From contig SVNC01000014.1 of NCBI GenBank assembly GCA_015067025.1, positions 1 through 53,339 of the forward strand: 53,339 nucleotides of DNA, given 5' to 3'. Below are positions 25,139 to 34,870 of this stretch, piece after piece. A model generated the notes under the pieces. That model was not told the origin of the DNA and did not search any database. It worked only from the letters and a program-made list of their open reading frames with translations. The position numbers were made by a program, and so were the translations under genes. Each line of letters begins with the position of its first letter. The first letter of the stretch is position 1. This stretch comes from Oscillospiraceae bacterium (lineage in GTDB: Bacteria; Bacillota; Clostridia; Oscillospirales; Ruminococcaceae).

Positions 25139-26659
25139 TCAGTTGTCCTGTTTGCTTGTTCTGAAAGGAGCTACGGGAAGACCGTTTGCTCCGAAAAGTG
25201 TTACTTCACTGTAGTTTGTCCACAGATATCTCACATATACGGGTACGCTTACCTTTTCGCTCTTTACAGTTATAGTATTGTCAGAATTTATAACAGCCTC
25301 TGCCTTATGAAAGATCTTATCTTCTCCTGCAACTTCAAAGCCTGTTACTTCTTCACCCTTTACCGTAAAGCCCTTATCGGCATATTTAAAGGCAATCGTC
25401 ATTTCATTGCCGTTTTCAGTTGCGTAGTTGTAGAGAGGTCCGAAGGCATCAGTATCTTCTTCACCGTAAAAATGCTTCATCGCCTGTAAATACATTCGAT
25501 GACCTACAGGCAACTTATCCTTGGGGTGAATTTCGTTAAATTCGCCGCAATCGATTATTACCGCCACGCCTGTATTCTTTATAGTTTCATATATATTCAT
25601 CTGTGCTTCACGGATAACGCACCAATGCTTTCTGTCCTCGTCCGCTTCATACCTGTGCATAGGTAACTGTGCAAAGATGAAAGGCAGGCTGTTGTCTCCC
25701 CAGTCGCTTCTCCAGTTGCCGATAAGACTTCTGAAAAGCTTGTAGTAGGTATCGGGACGATGGTCGTCAGATTCGCCCTGATAATAGATAAAACCCTTTA
25801 ACGTATAGGGGCATACCCTTTTTATCATACTTTCGTAAAGTCCTGTGGGATGAAAGGGATTTGCAGGACATAAAGGTCCGGGATACTTGCAAGGACCGCA
25901 ATACCGGAGACAACCTCCCCAGGTTGCGTTTTCTGTGGTGCTGTAATATTCGGCGGATTTTCTGTTCCACTCCTCATGATAAGCTTCGTAATCACGATAT
26001 TCCTTTAAGAGCTGTTCCTCGCTCTTACCTGCTATTGCCTTATCGTATTCGTCTATATAAAGTCTTGTATCAATATCATCGGCAAGAGCAGTTCTGCTCA
26101 TCCAATGGCTTGCACTTGTGCCGCCCCAGTTACAACCGATAATACCTACCGTAACGCCTAATTTTTCTGATAATTCCTTTGCGAAGAAATAGCCCACTGC
26201 ACTCCAGCACTTTGCCGCTTCTTCGTCAAATTCTTTCCATATCATCTTTTCTTCGCTATTAAAGAACTCTTCGTCCATATAGCATTTTTTCTGAGTATAA
26301 TAAAAGCGCACGTTTACGCCCTTGTCATTCTTTAAATGCTCCATACCGCCCGTGCAGTTCTGAAGCTCGAACTCCATATTGCTCTGTCCGCCTGCAAGCC
26401 ACACTTCACCTATCATTACGTTATCAAAGGTGTAGGTTTCGTTCTCGCAGGATATCGTCATCTGATAAGGTCCGCCCGCTTTTAAAGCAGGAAGACAGAC
26501 CTTCCACTGTCCATATTTTACTTCGGCAATTTTTGTAACCCCGCAAAAGTTGACAGTTACCTTTTTACCGTTTTCGCCATAGCCAAATACCGCTATATTC
26601 TTTTCTCTTTGCAGTACCATATTACTACTGAATATTGACGCCGCCTTGAATTTTCTCAT
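25139..26659 (-). CDS. Sialate O-acetylesterase-like SGNH hydrolase
   Basis: This 506-residue protein carries the family signatures: GEVWLAGGQSNMEFEL with the Ser nucleophile, IGCNWGGTSASHWMSR, YYQGESDDHRPDTYY, and a late catalytic DCGEFNEIHPKDKLPVGHR. Such enzymes remove acetyl groups from sialic acids or from acetylated plant glycans. No clear signal peptide is present, so a cytoplasmic role is likely. It sits beside malQ, suggesting a carbohydrate theme, but the true substrate is unknown. Confidence 0.85.
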   Translation of the reverse strand: MRKFKAASIFSSNMVLQREKNIAVFGYGENGKKVTVNFCGVTKIAEVKYGQWKVCLPALKAGGPYQMTISCENETYTFDNVMIGEVWLAGGQSNMEFELQNCTGGMEHLKNDKGVNVRFYYTQKKCYMDEEFFNSEEKMIWKEFDEEAAKCWSAVGYFFAKELSEKLGVTVGIIGCNWGGTSASHWMSRTALADDIDTRLYIDEYDKAIAGKSEEQLLKEYRDYEAYHEEWNRKSAEYYSTTENATWGGCLRYCGPCKYPGPLCPANPFHPTGLYESMIKRVCPYTLKGFIYYQGESDDHRPDTYYKLFRSLIGNWRSDWGDNSLPFIFAQLPMHRYEADEDRKHWCVIREAQMNIYETIKNTGVAVIIDCGEFNEIHPKDKLPVGHRMYLQAMKHFYGEEDTDAFGPLYNYATENGNEMTIAFKYADKGFTVKGEEVTGFEVAGEDKIFHKAEAVINSDNTITVKSEKVSVPVYVRYLWTNYSEVTLFGANGLPVAPFRTSKQDN

Positions 26660-26674
26660 AACGCTGTCCTTTCA

Positions 26675-27601
26675 TTATCCGTTTACTCTTGCACTTTTCT
26701 TACGTATCTTATCCTGATACAGCTTTTCTGTTGCCGCATCGCAAAGAGTTATCCTCTTTGCCCACACATATTTACCATCATCGTTCTTTGTAAATTCCAC
26801 GTTTACTGCGAGCGTGTGCTTTGCACACTTCATAACGGCAAGATAATTACAGGGTTTTACGTTTACAAGCTTGTCCTTTAAGGTGGAGGGACGTCCGCAT
26901 AAGGGGCAGACGTATCGTCTCAACTCAGGTGACCTTAAAGCACTGACCGTTCTTGTGTATTTTCTTTTTCCGTAAACGCTTACGCAAAGTGACTTGTAGG
27001 GATTTGCGTGGGCAAAATCCACTTTTCTCTGCCACTTTATACCCTCTTCCACATTATTTGTATTAAGCAGAATGAGAGCCGTGTAATAAGCGTCGTTTAT
27101 TGCACTGTGATAGGTAAGCTCTTCATTTATTCCCATAAGCTCAACAGCGGTGGAAAGACTTATCTGAGGTCTGTCTATCTTTATCTGCCTTGTAACCAGC
27201 GGCTGAAGGTTGAACCATTTCGGTATCCACTCCTTGCCGTAACCGAAAAACTCGCACTGTGCCTTTAAATTTGCCACATCGTCACAACCCCAGGTACAGA
27301 TGATATCACCGCCGTATTTATCTATCCATTTACGTAATCTTTTTAAAACATTTCCGAAGGTATCGGCTTTTTTCAGTTCTTTTTCGTTTATGCCTGTCAG
27401 CTTTTTAATGCGGTTTTTTATGACTGTATAATAGATAGGCTTTATATATTCAGAAAACTGCTCTTCAACGATCTTCCCATCCTTTACCATAACGGCACCT
27501 ATCTGGATTATCTCAACGGGGAGATTTTTGCCGCCTCTGGTCAGCATTTTTTCTCTGCAGACCGGCTGACTCCATTCCATATCAAGAACGATATACGTCA
27601 C
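26675..27601 (-). CDS. DEDDh-family 3'-5' exonuclease with C-terminal zinc-ribbon-like part
   Basis: A 308-residue protein. Residues 1-175 form a DnaQ/KapD-like exonuclease: LDMEWSQP with the first Asp-Glu pair, CTWGCDDVANLKAQ, and YHSAINDAYYTALIL with the catalytic His/Asp. The C-terminal third carries CPLCGRPSTLKD and KPCNYLAVMKCAKH, a possible zinc ribbon. It acts on nucleic-acid 3' ends; DNA or RNA preference is not visible. Transcribed with its neighbours on the minus strand. Confidence 0.8.
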   Translation of the reverse strand: MTYIVLDMEWSQPVCREKMLTRGGKNLPVEIIQIGAVMVKDGKIVEEQFSEYIKPIYYTVIKNRIKKLTGINEKELKKADTFGNVLKRLRKWIDKYGGDIICTWGCDDVANLKAQCEFFGYGKEWIPKWFNLQPLVTRQIKIDRPQISLSTAVELMGINEELTYHSAINDAYYTALILLNTNNVEEGIKWQRKVDFAHANPYKSLCVSVYGKRKYTRTVSALRSPELRRYVCPLCGRPSTLKDKLVNVKPCNYLAVMKCAKHTLAVNVEFTKNDDGKYVWAKRITLCDAATEKLYQDKIRKKSARVNG

Positions 27602-27641
27602 CTACATACCTCCTTTGCATAATTTATAAAAAATACGACAA

Positions 27642-27678
27642 GCCCCTGAAAATAAAACAGGGGCAGTCTTATTAAAAA
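27642..27678 (-). terminator. Terminator after thyA
   Basis: gcccctg (27642-27648) pairs with caggggc (27658-27664), 14 nt beyond the thyA stop on the minus strand, followed within a few bases by a T-run. Confidence 0.6.
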
Positions 27679-28506
27679 TCAGATCGCTACCTCGATCTTT
27701 TCATTAAAATCGTGGTACTTATAATCAAGTAAAGTAAAGCTTTCCTTTGTGAATTTATAGAAATCGGTTATATCCTCAACCTGCATTACGGGAGCAGGAT
27801 AAGGCTCTTTTTCTATAATACGCTTTACTGCGTCTATATGTCGGTCATAAATATGAGCGTCGGCAATAACGTGAACAAGCTCACCCGCTTCAAGGCCTGA
27901 CGCCTTGGCAAACATTATAAGCAGTGCCGCATACTGACAAACGTTCCAGTTGTTTGCAGTCAGCATATCCTGACTACGCTGGTTAAGTATTGCATTCAGC
28001 TTGTTGCCGCTCACGTTGAAGGTCATACTGTAGGCACAGGGAGCAAGTCCCATTTCGTGCAGATCGTGATGATTGTACATATTAGTCATTATTCGTCTGC
28101 TTGCCTTATTGTATTTAAGATCGTGAAGTACTCTGTCGACCTGGTCAAATTCGCCATCGGGATAAATGCTTTTTTGTCCTAACTGATAACCGTAGGCTTT
28201 ACCGATAGTGCCGTTTTCATCCGCCCAGGCATCCCATATTTTTGTTGAAAGATCAGCTACCCTGTTGCTCTTTTTCTGATATATCCATAGAATTTCTTCT
28301 ATGCAGGAGCGATAGTATATCCTTCTCAGTGTCATTACGGGAAATTCTTTTTGTAAATCATAACGGTTTACAAGGCAGAATTTCTTTACCGTGTGAGCAG
28401 GAGTTCCATCCTCCCAACGAGGCCTTACCTCCATATCGGTATCCCATACGCCGTTTTCAATTATATCACGGCAGTTTTCAATAAAATATTTATCCGCCAA
28501 GCTCAT
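27679..28506 (-). CDS. thyA: Thymidylate synthase
   Basis: A 275-residue enzyme converting dUMP to dTMP with methylene-tetrahydrofolate. The active-site Cys is in LAPCAYSMTFNVSG, followed by the folate/dUMP region LNQRSQDMLTANNWNVCQYA and the H.YDRH block VIADAHIYDRHIDAV. The Arg pair before the active site is in ASRRIMTNMYN. Folate-dependent dTMP synthesis thus uses ThyA rather than ThyX here. No dihydrofolate reductase gene is adjacent. Confidence 0.95.
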   Translation of the reverse strand: MSLADKYFIENCRDIIENGVWDTDMEVRPRWEDGTPAHTVKKFCLVNRYDLQKEFPVMTLRRIYYRSCIEEILWIYQKKSNRVADLSTKIWDAWADENGTIGKAYGYQLGQKSIYPDGEFDQVDRVLHDLKYNKASRRIMTNMYNHHDLHEMGLAPCAYSMTFNVSGNKLNAILNQRSQDMLTANNWNVCQYAALLIMFAKASGLEAGELVHVIADAHIYDRHIDAVKRIIEKEPYPAPVMQVEDITDFYKFTKESFTLLDYKYHDFNEKIEVAI

Positions 28507-28534
28507 TTTATAAACTCCCTTCGGATCTTAAATA

Positions 28535-29746
28535 TCAGATCTTTGATAAAAGCTTTGTTGTAGCAAAGTCAACGTCGTTGAAACTCTTCTTTTCAAACAT
28601 ATCAAGACCCGAAACATTGCTCATATCATAGATAGAAACACCTGCTGACGCGGCGTAGGTCTTTATGTTCTTAAGAAGCGTCTTTGCCTGTTCGGGATAG
28701 TCATACTGGCCATCCTCCTTTAAAAGTGCCTCGTCATAGGCTGTAAGCTGTGCGTCGTAAAGTCCGTCAAAGCAGTAGAGATAGATCTCTGTAAAGCCCT
28801 GATAGATCGCAAGCTGTAATGCCGCATAAAGATCGTCTATACGACGTAACGCCTCACTGCTCTGAGTAGAAGCAAAGGAAGGAAGCTGGGGAATAAGTCC
28901 GTCGCCCATCATATTGATATATGTAGGACGTTTTGCAAACTTGTCCTCAAACACCTTTACGTTGCTTGCTACAAAGCATTCGAGCTGGTCGATATACTTA
29001 CCGTTACCCTGATAATGCTCTGCATCTGTAAGCAGATACTGTGATGGACGAAGAGGCGTCTTTGAGAAAAGACTGCAGATACCGTTGTATGCGATACACT
29101 TTTCGCCGAGCATTAAGTTGAGTTCTTCAAGAACAACACCCTTCTTATAGCCGAGGATAAAGCAACGCTGACCTCTGAACTTGTCCTTGTATGCATTCAT
29201 CTGGCTTTCCGTACTCTTTACAAGCTTGCCGAGCTTTTTCTGCTGGGATTTTTCGGAGATCTTGTACATTGAATTCTTAAGCTTCATATACGTGCCAAGC
29301 ATACCTGCGGGCTTGTTCATAAGGCAGTAGTCACGGTTTGTATAGCCAAACTGGTGAAGCTCCTGTTCTAAAAGCTTTGCATCACCTATTTTGCCTTCAA
29401 GACCCTTAAGCTTTACTTCAAGATCATCATATGAAGATGCCACGAGAACGTAATAAGCCTTCGCCTTGCCCTGAAGCTCTGTGATGCTGCGAAGCTTGTC
29501 GTCATCCTTTACCAAATCACGTTCGTCATTGGTAACACAGAACGCCACCTCAGGAACACGTACTCCCTTTTTCTTAAGCTGAGCCAGTGCCTTTTTAAGT
29601 ATTTCGGAGTTGCCTCCGTTTGCATCGTCTAAAATGACGAGCTTTCTCTGACCTATTATCTCGATATTCTGTACAATGTGTTTCTTATAGGTCTGAGCCT
29701 TGAACATTTTGGCGAGTCCGCCCTTTGTGAGAGATTCGTAAGTCAT
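28535..29746 (-). CDS. DUF115/MptE-like protein with degenerate motif
   Basis: This 403-residue soluble protein has a C-terminal half (about 195-330) that follows the DUF115/motility-accessory-factor pattern: RGQRCFILGYKKG, IAYNGICSLFSKTPLRPSQYLLTD, and LAIYQGFTEIYLYCFDG. The usual NGPSL motif after the first strand is replaced by YKKGVV, so nucleotide-sugar or pterin chemistry may be altered. The N-terminal half has a glycosyltransferase- or Rossmann-like look but no clear match. It lies between thyA and lysC. A role in surface glycosylation would be typical of DUF115 relatives, but is only a suggestion. Confidence 0.45.
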   Translation of the reverse strand: MTYESLTKGGLAKMFKAQTYKKHIVQNIEIIGQRKLVILDDANGGNSEILKKALAQLKKKGVRVPEVAFCVTNDERDLVKDDDKLRSITELQGKAKAYYVLVASSYDDLEVKLKGLEGKIGDAKLLEQELHQFGYTNRDYCLMNKPAGMLGTYMKLKNSMYKISEKSQQKKLGKLVKSTESQMNAYKDKFRGQRCFILGYKKGVVLEELNLMLGEKCIAYNGICSLFSKTPLRPSQYLLTDAEHYQGNGKYIDQLECFVASNVKVFEDKFAKRPTYINMMGDGLIPQLPSFASTQSSEALRRIDDLYAALQLAIYQGFTEIYLYCFDGLYDAQLTAYDEALLKEDGQYDYPEQAKTLLKNIKTYAASAGVSIYDMSNVSGLDMFEKKSFNDVDFATTKLLSKI

Positions 29747-29790
29747 AATAATACCCTTTCAGTTTTTTTCATATACCTTCAGCTTACTGA

Positions 29791-31116
29791 TTATTCATCA
29801 GATTCGCTTAAAATAAACATATCATAGATAACCTTGATAGCCTTTTCAAAATCAACCTCGTGAATACCGATGATGATATTAAGCTCACTACTACCCTGGT
29901 CGATCATCTTGATGTTGATATCTGCGTGGGAAAGTGCCGCAAAGAGTCTTGTTGCCGTACCCTTCTTAGCCTTCATACCACGGCCAACGACTGCGATAAG
30001 TGCAAGATCATTTTCAATTTCGATGTGGTTGGGCTCTGTTACTTCGCATATCTTTTCAACGATGTCAGGGTGCTTGTCAACGTCTGCACCGTCAACAACG
30101 ATACTCATTGTATCAATACCTGTGGGGATATGCTCAAAGCTTATGTTGTTAGCTTCCATAACGGTAAGTATTCTGCGTAAGAAACCTACTTCGCTGTTCA
30201 TCTCATCCTTTTCGATAGAAATAACGGAGAAGTGCTTTTTACCTGCAATACCCGTTATGATGCTTTCAGCCTTTTCATCACTGCCGGGTACGATCATTGT
30301 ACCGTCTGCAGAAGGGTCGTTTGTGTTTCTGATATTTATGGGAATGTTTGCACTTCTTACAGGGAAGATAGCATCCTGATGAAGTACTGAGAAGCCCATA
30401 TATGAAAGCTCGCGAAGCTCTCTGTATGTAATAACCTTAATGAATTTAGGGTTATCTACTATTCTGGGGTCTGCAACTGCTACTCCGGGTACGTCTGTCC
30501 AGTTTTCGTAGATCTCTGCACCGATAGCCTTTGCAACTATTGAACCTGTAACGTCACTGCCGCCTCTTGAGAAGGTGCGTACCGTACCATCAGGATTAGC
30601 ACCATAGAAACCCGGAATAACTGCACTGGGCATACCGTGGAGTACAGAGGAAAGGCAAGCGTCTGTAAGTGTGTCGTCAAACTTTCCGTCAGGACGGAAG
30701 AAGATGACCTTTGCCGCATCTATAAATTCAAAACCCAGGTAATTTGCTAAAATGATGCCGTTTAAGTATTCGCCACGGCTTGCAGCATATTCTCTGCCTG
30801 CTTTTTTTCTGAAGTTCTCAATGATCTCTTCGTATTCTCTGTCAAGAGAAAGTGTAAGTCCTAAATCGCTGATAATTCCGTTGAAGCGTTCTGCAATGGG
30901 TGCAAACTGATTATGTGCGTTCTTACCTTCTTCCGCAATTGCCTCGTAGCAAGCGTAGAGCATATCCGTAACCTTGATGTCATCAGGAAATCTCTTACCG
31001 GGTGCACTGGGAACTACAAAGCGTCTTTCCTTATCTGCTCTTATGATATCCGCTACCTTACGGAACTGATTGGCGTCAGCAAGTGAGCTACCGCCGAACT
31101 TTACTACCTTACTCAT
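29791..31116 (-). CDS. lysC: Aspartate kinase (monofunctional, ACT-regulated)
   Basis: A 441-residue enzyme for the first step of lysine, threonine and methionine synthesis. It shows KVVKFGGSSLAD, VVPSAPGKR, the SRGEYLNG substrate loop, TFSRGGSDVTGS, WTDVPGV and two C-terminal ACT domains (FSVISIEKDEMNSEVGF; LALIAVVGRGMK with STELN-like SSELNIIIG). It is closest in look to the YclM class of B. subtilis. Its own promoter lies at 31192-31220. No lysine riboswitch fold is visible in the roughly 70-nt leader. Confidence 0.93.
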   Translation of the reverse strand: MSKVVKFGGSSLADANQFRKVADIIRADKERRFVVPSAPGKRFPDDIKVTDMLYACYEAIAEEGKNAHNQFAPIAERFNGIISDLGLTLSLDREYEEIIENFRKKAGREYAASRGEYLNGIILANYLGFEFIDAAKVIFFRPDGKFDDTLTDACLSSVLHGMPSAVIPGFYGANPDGTVRTFSRGGSDVTGSIVAKAIGAEIYENWTDVPGVAVADPRIVDNPKFIKVITYRELRELSYMGFSVLHQDAIFPVRSANIPINIRNTNDPSADGTMIVPGSDEKAESIITGIAGKKHFSVISIEKDEMNSEVGFLRRILTVMEANNISFEHIPTGIDTMSIVVDGADVDKHPDIVEKICEVTEPNHIEIENDLALIAVVGRGMKAKKGTATRLFAALSHADINIKMIDQGSSELNIIIGIHEVDFEKAIKVIYDMFILSESDE

Positions 31117-31191
31117 AAAAATATTTCCTTTCTTTACGCCGTTTTTTTATTTACGGCCTTTGTTCTTTGTTCAGAATTTATATACTATATT

Positions 31192-31220
31192 ATTTTACCA
31201 TAACGCTTTAAGAATTTCAA
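31192..31220 (-). promoter_or_regulatory. Promoter of lysC
   Basis: On the minus strand TTGAAA (31215-31220), a 17-bp spacer and TAAAAT (31192-31197), about 75 nt before the lysC start. Confidence 0.6.
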
Positions 31221-31300
31221 TAGGAATATGAACAAAATTCATTACATAATTTATATGAAAATTCAGCCGATGAAAGCACCCTTTTGTACGCTTTTAGCTA

Positions 31301-31329
31301 TTGTAATTTTATCTCGTTTGGTGTATAAT
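31301..31329 (+). promoter_or_regulatory. Promoter of the DUF1858-trmK operon
   Basis: TTGTAA (31301-31306), 17-bp spacer, TATAAT (31324-31329), divergent from the lysC promoter. The leader to the first ATG is about 55 nt. Confidence 0.65.
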
Positions 31330-31390
31330 AAACAATGTATATTTATACGCTGAATAAAAAATTACTTAAAAGGAAAGGAATTTTAACGTT

Positions 31391-31591
31391 ATGATAATCA
31401 CAAAGGATACAATAATCGGAGATATTTTAGACGAATGTGCCCAGCAGACAGCACCCTATTTTCTTGAAATGGGTATGCACTGCCTCGGTTGCCCCTCTGC
31501 AAGAGGCGAAAGCGTAGAGCAGGCTTGTATGGTTCACGGCGTTGACGCTGACGAAATGGTAGCTAAGCTCAACAAGGCTATCGGTAACTGA
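31391..31591 (+). CDS. DUF1858 small protein
   Basis: A 66-residue protein of the DUF1858 family, recognised from MIITKDTIIGDILDECAQ, the conserved Cys pair in GMHCLGCPSARGESVEQAC, and VDADEMVAKLN. The CxxC next to a glycine suggests redox or metal chemistry, but no activity is established. AAAGGAAAGG serves as ribosome site. It is first in a run with trmK and a Nif3-family gene, with 2-nt gaps. Confidence 0.88.
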   Translation: MIITKDTIIGDILDECAQQTAPYFLEMGMHCLGCPSARGESVEQACMVHGVDADEMVAKLNKAIGN

Positions 31592-31593
31592 TA

Positions 31594-32253
31594 ATGAGTA
31601 ATATAAAGCTGTCGCCAAGACTTCTTGCGGCGGCAGAGTTTGTACGAAAAGATAAGTCCGTCTGTGACGTGGGGACAGACCACGCTCTGCTCCCCTGCTA
31701 TCTTTACAGCAACGGAGTAAAGGACGTCACTGCATCGGACATAAACGACGGACCGCTTGAAGCGGCAAAGGAAACCATAAAGAAACATATTGGCGAAGAC
31801 TGTCCGATAAATCTTGTAAAATCCGATGGACTAAATAACGTCAGCTATGCTGACGATATCATAATAGCAGGTATGGGCGGAGAGCTTATTGCAAGGATAA
31901 TAAAGGAATGTAAATTTTTAAATCCTGATATAAGCTTTATACTTCAGCCTATGACTAAAGCGGAGACACTGAGACGAGAACTTTACAAGAACGGCTTTCG
32001 GATAGAGGCAGAAAAAACCGCTGAAGAAGGCGACAAGCTTTACGTTATTATGAAGGTGTCCTATACCGGCATTTCAAAGGATGTATCCGATGCTTTTTCC
32101 TATACGGGACTGTGCAAGGATAAAAAATATCTGACAAAGCAGAAGAACACACTTTTAAAGGCGGCTGAAAGCTGTAAGACTTCAGCCCCCGAAAAGAGCA
32201 GTCTGCTATATGACACGATAACAGAAATTGAAAAGATAATCAGCGAGGTGTAA
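31594..32253 (+). CDS. trmK: tRNA (adenine(22)-N1)-methyltransferase
   Basis: A 219-residue Rossmann methyltransferase of the TrmK/YqfN family: LSPRLLAAAEFV, motif I VCDVGTDHALLPCYL, ASDINDGPLEAA for ribose binding, and IIAGMGGELIARII, followed by FILQPMTKAETLRREL. It methylates A22 of certain tRNAs using SAM. The trmK-nif3-like order is typical of Firmicutes and supports the call. Confidence 0.92.
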   Translation: MSNIKLSPRLLAAAEFVRKDKSVCDVGTDHALLPCYLYSNGVKDVTASDINDGPLEAAKETIKKHIGEDCPINLVKSDGLNNVSYADDIIIAGMGGELIARIIKECKFLNPDISFILQPMTKAETLRRELYKNGFRIEAEKTAEEGDKLYVIMKVSYTGISKDVSDAFSYTGLCKDKKYLTKQKNTLLKAAESCKTSAPEKSSLLYDTITEIEKIISEV

Positions 32254-32255
32254 TT

Positions 32256-33032
32256 ATGAAGGTTAAAAGCGTTTACGAATTTTTAAACGGCTACGCCCCC
32301 TTTAACGTCTGTGACAGCTTTGACAACTGTGGGCTTATCGTTGGCAGTATGGATGCAAGCGTAAAAAAAATATGCCTTTGCCTTGATATAACAAACAAGG
32401 TTATTGAAGAAGCGGCAAAACGCAAAGCTAACCTCATAATCTCCCATCACCCCGTTATCTTCAATCCTCTTAAAAGAGTAGAAAACGATACTCCCGTATA
32501 TAATCTCATAAAGAACAAAATAAACGCTATCTGTATGCATACAAATGCCGATATGACGAAAAACGGCGTTACGGATATAATGCTTGAGCTTTTAGACTTT
32601 GAAAACTCGGGAATAACTCTTGAACCCAAATACCCCGATGGAACAGGCTACGGAAAGATAATCGACCTGCCCATATGCACAACTCCGAAGGCTCTTGCAG
32701 AATGCTGTAAAAAAGCCTTTGACTGCACGGTAGTCCGCTACATAGATACAGGTAGTCCCATAAACAAGGTAGCGGTAATATCAGGTGCAGGTGCAGGCTA
32801 CGGAAATATTCAAAGAGCAATAGATGCAGGCTGTGACGCTCTTATATCGGGAGACGTAAAACACGATTTATGGATAGACGCAGAAAATAATAACTTCTGT
32901 GTTATTGACGCGGGACATTTCCATACAGAAAATATACTTTGCAACTATCTTTGCGGAATTCTGTCAAGAAAATTCCATAACACAGAGATATTCGTTGCAG
33001 AAAACAGCAAGGATCCCTGCAGCTACGTATAA
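32256..33032 (+). CDS. Nif3-like dinuclear metal centre protein (YqfO type)
   Basis: A 258-residue member of the NIF3/DUF34 family. Metal ligands are visible in ISHHPVIFNPL, the MHTNADM segment and the late VIDAGHFHTE. Family members form hexameric rings with a two-metal site; some have cyclohydrolase-like activity, but the cellular role is unsettled. It follows trmK with a 2-nt gap. The insert domain found in longer YqfO proteins is absent here, consistent with the short length. Confidence 0.9.
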   Translation: MKVKSVYEFLNGYAPFNVCDSFDNCGLIVGSMDASVKKICLCLDITNKVIEEAAKRKANLIISHHPVIFNPLKRVENDTPVYNLIKNKINAICMHTNADMTKNGVTDIMLELLDFENSGITLEPKYPDGTGYGKIIDLPICTTPKALAECCKKAFDCTVVRYIDTGSPINKVAVISGAGAGYGNIQRAIDAGCDALISGDVKHDLWIDAENNNFCVIDAGHFHTENILCNYLCGILSRKFHNTEIFVAENSKDPCSYV

Positions 33033-33070
33033 AAGCAATCAGAAAATAAATTAAGAAAGGTGGTGCTTTT

Positions 33071-34828
33071 ATGTCGCTGGACGGTGCATTTTTACATTCG
33101 GTAAAAAACGAGCTTATAAATAACGAGCTTATAGGCGGAAGAGTAGATAAGATATACCAGCCCTCAAGAGAAGAAATTATAATCTCTCTTCGTGCGGCAG
33201 GAAAGCATCACAAATTACTGATAAGTGCAAATTCCATGTCAGCGAGAGTAAACCTCACCGAAAGAAGTGCGGATAATCCCGCAACGCCTCCGATGTTCTG
33301 TATGTTACTGAGAAAACATCTCGGCGGTGGTAAGCTGACAGATATCATACAAGACGGTCTTGAAAGAATAATCAGTTTTGATTTTCTTTGTATGAACGAG
33401 ATCGGCGACATGGTCACAAACAGACTGACTGCCGAAATTATGGGCAGACACAGCAACATAATGCTGATGACCGAAAAGGACGGTGTAATGCGAGTCATTG
33501 ACAGTATAAAGCGTATCACCGACGACATTTCGTCAGTAAGACGCATACTGCCCAATATTCCTTACGAAGCACCTCCGAGAGATGAAAGCAGAGTGAATTT
33601 TCTCACCTGCTCCGACGATGAGCTTATAAACGCTGTGAAACAAGGCGTGGGAAAGCGACTTTCAAAGCATCTTACAACTGCTCTTGAAGGCGTATCCCCC
33701 GTATTTACAAGAGAGTGTGCATATTACGCCTGCCGTGATACCGATTTTGCGGTGGAGGATATGACAAAGGACCACTACGACCGTCTGCTGTTCTTCATAA
33801 AGAAAGCAAGAAATTACGTAGAAAAAGGCGGCGGCTTTACGATACTGAAGGACACCTACGGAGCGTATAAAGACTTCTGCTTTATGCCGATAGAACAGTA
33901 CGGTCCTGCTATGGTGACCGTTGAAGCGGAAAGTGCAAACAAGCTGCTGGATACCTTCTTTGGCAGTAAGGCAGACAACGAGAGAATGAAACAACGCTCC
34001 CGTGACCTTTTAAAAATGCTTGCAAACACCTATGAAAGAATTTCAAGAAAGCTTGAAATACAGAAGACTGAGCTATCCGCCTGCGGCGAAAGAGAGGTCT
34101 TCCGAGTCAACGCGGATATCATAAGTGCGAATATTTATAAAATGGAAAAGGGACAGAAAAGCCTGACCGCTGAAAATTACTATACAGGCGAAACGATAAC
34201 TATAGAGCTTGACGAAAGGCTTTCCCCATCTCAGAACGCACAGAAATTCTATGCCGAATATAAAAGGCTTGAAAAAGCGGAACAGATGCTGACAAAGCTT
34301 ATTTCTGAGGGTGAAAAGGAGCTTATATATATCGACAGCGTATTTGACGCCGCCGCAAGAGCGGTATCAAATGCCGAGATAAGCGAAATAAAGCAGGAGC
34401 TTGCGGCTGGTGGCTACATCCACGATAAGGGCGGCAAGAAAACGGCAGTAAAGCCTAAACCTCCTATGCATTTTGTGACCGATGACGGTTATGACGTTTA
34501 TATAGGCAGGAACAATCTGCAGAATGACAAACTGACAAAGACCTCTTCTCCTGACGATATGTGGCTTCATACAAAGGATATAGCAGGCTCACACGTTATC
34601 ATAAGAGCAAAGGACGGCGAGGTGTCGGACGACTCTATTTTACAGGCAGCATCTCTTGCGGCATACTGCTCAAAGGCTCAGAAAAGCACCCGAGTCCCTG
34701 TGGACTACACTAAGATAAGATTTGTCAAAAAGCCTTCCGGCGCTAAACCCGGCATGGTGATTTTCACAAACAACTATTCTGTTATCGTGGACCCGGACGA
34801 AGCACTTTACGAGCGAGTCGAAAAGTAG
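33071..34828 (+). CDS. rqcH: RqcH, ribosome quality-control NFACT protein
   Basis: At 585 residues with NFACT-N at the start (MSLDGAFLHSVKNELIN, GGRVDKIYQPS), central helix-hairpin-helix and coiled coils, and the C-terminal NFACT-R/DUF814 domain (VYIGRNNLQNDKLT, DDMWLHTKDIAGSHVIIRA), this is RqcH. It binds stalled 50S subunits and recruits alanyl-tRNA to add C-terminal alanine tails that mark nascent chains for degradation. Older annotation calls it fibronectin-binding protein. AAAGGTGG is the ribosome site. Confidence 0.93.
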   Translation: MSLDGAFLHSVKNELINNELIGGRVDKIYQPSREEIIISLRAAGKHHKLLISANSMSARVNLTERSADNPATPPMFCMLLRKHLGGGKLTDIIQDGLERIISFDFLCMNEIGDMVTNRLTAEIMGRHSNIMLMTEKDGVMRVIDSIKRITDDISSVRRILPNIPYEAPPRDESRVNFLTCSDDELINAVKQGVGKRLSKHLTTALEGVSPVFTRECAYYACRDTDFAVEDMTKDHYDRLLFFIKKARNYVEKGGGFTILKDTYGAYKDFCFMPIEQYGPAMVTVEAESANKLLDTFFGSKADNERMKQRSRDLLKMLANTYERISRKLEIQKTELSACGEREVFRVNADIISANIYKMEKGQKSLTAENYYTGETITIELDERLSPSQNAQKFYAEYKRLEKAEQMLTKLISEGEKELIYIDSVFDAAARAVSNAEISEIKQELAAGGYIHDKGGKKTAVKPKPPMHFVTDDGYDVYIGRNNLQNDKLTKTSSPDDMWLHTKDIAGSHVIIRAKDGEVSDDSILQAASLAAYCSKAQKSTRVPVDYTKIRFVKKPSGAKPGMVIFTNNYSVIVDPDEALYERVEK

Positions 34829-34870
34829 CAGATATTAAAAAGGTTAAATAAAGAAAGGACATATATAAAA

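Noticed and set aside
31117-31191. Looked for a lysine riboswitch in the lysC leader
   Set aside because: The leader is only about 70 nt, AT-rich, with one weak stem; an L-box needs far more.
34829-34870. Looked for a T-box upstream of valS
   Set aside because: Only 42 nt separate rqcH from valS.
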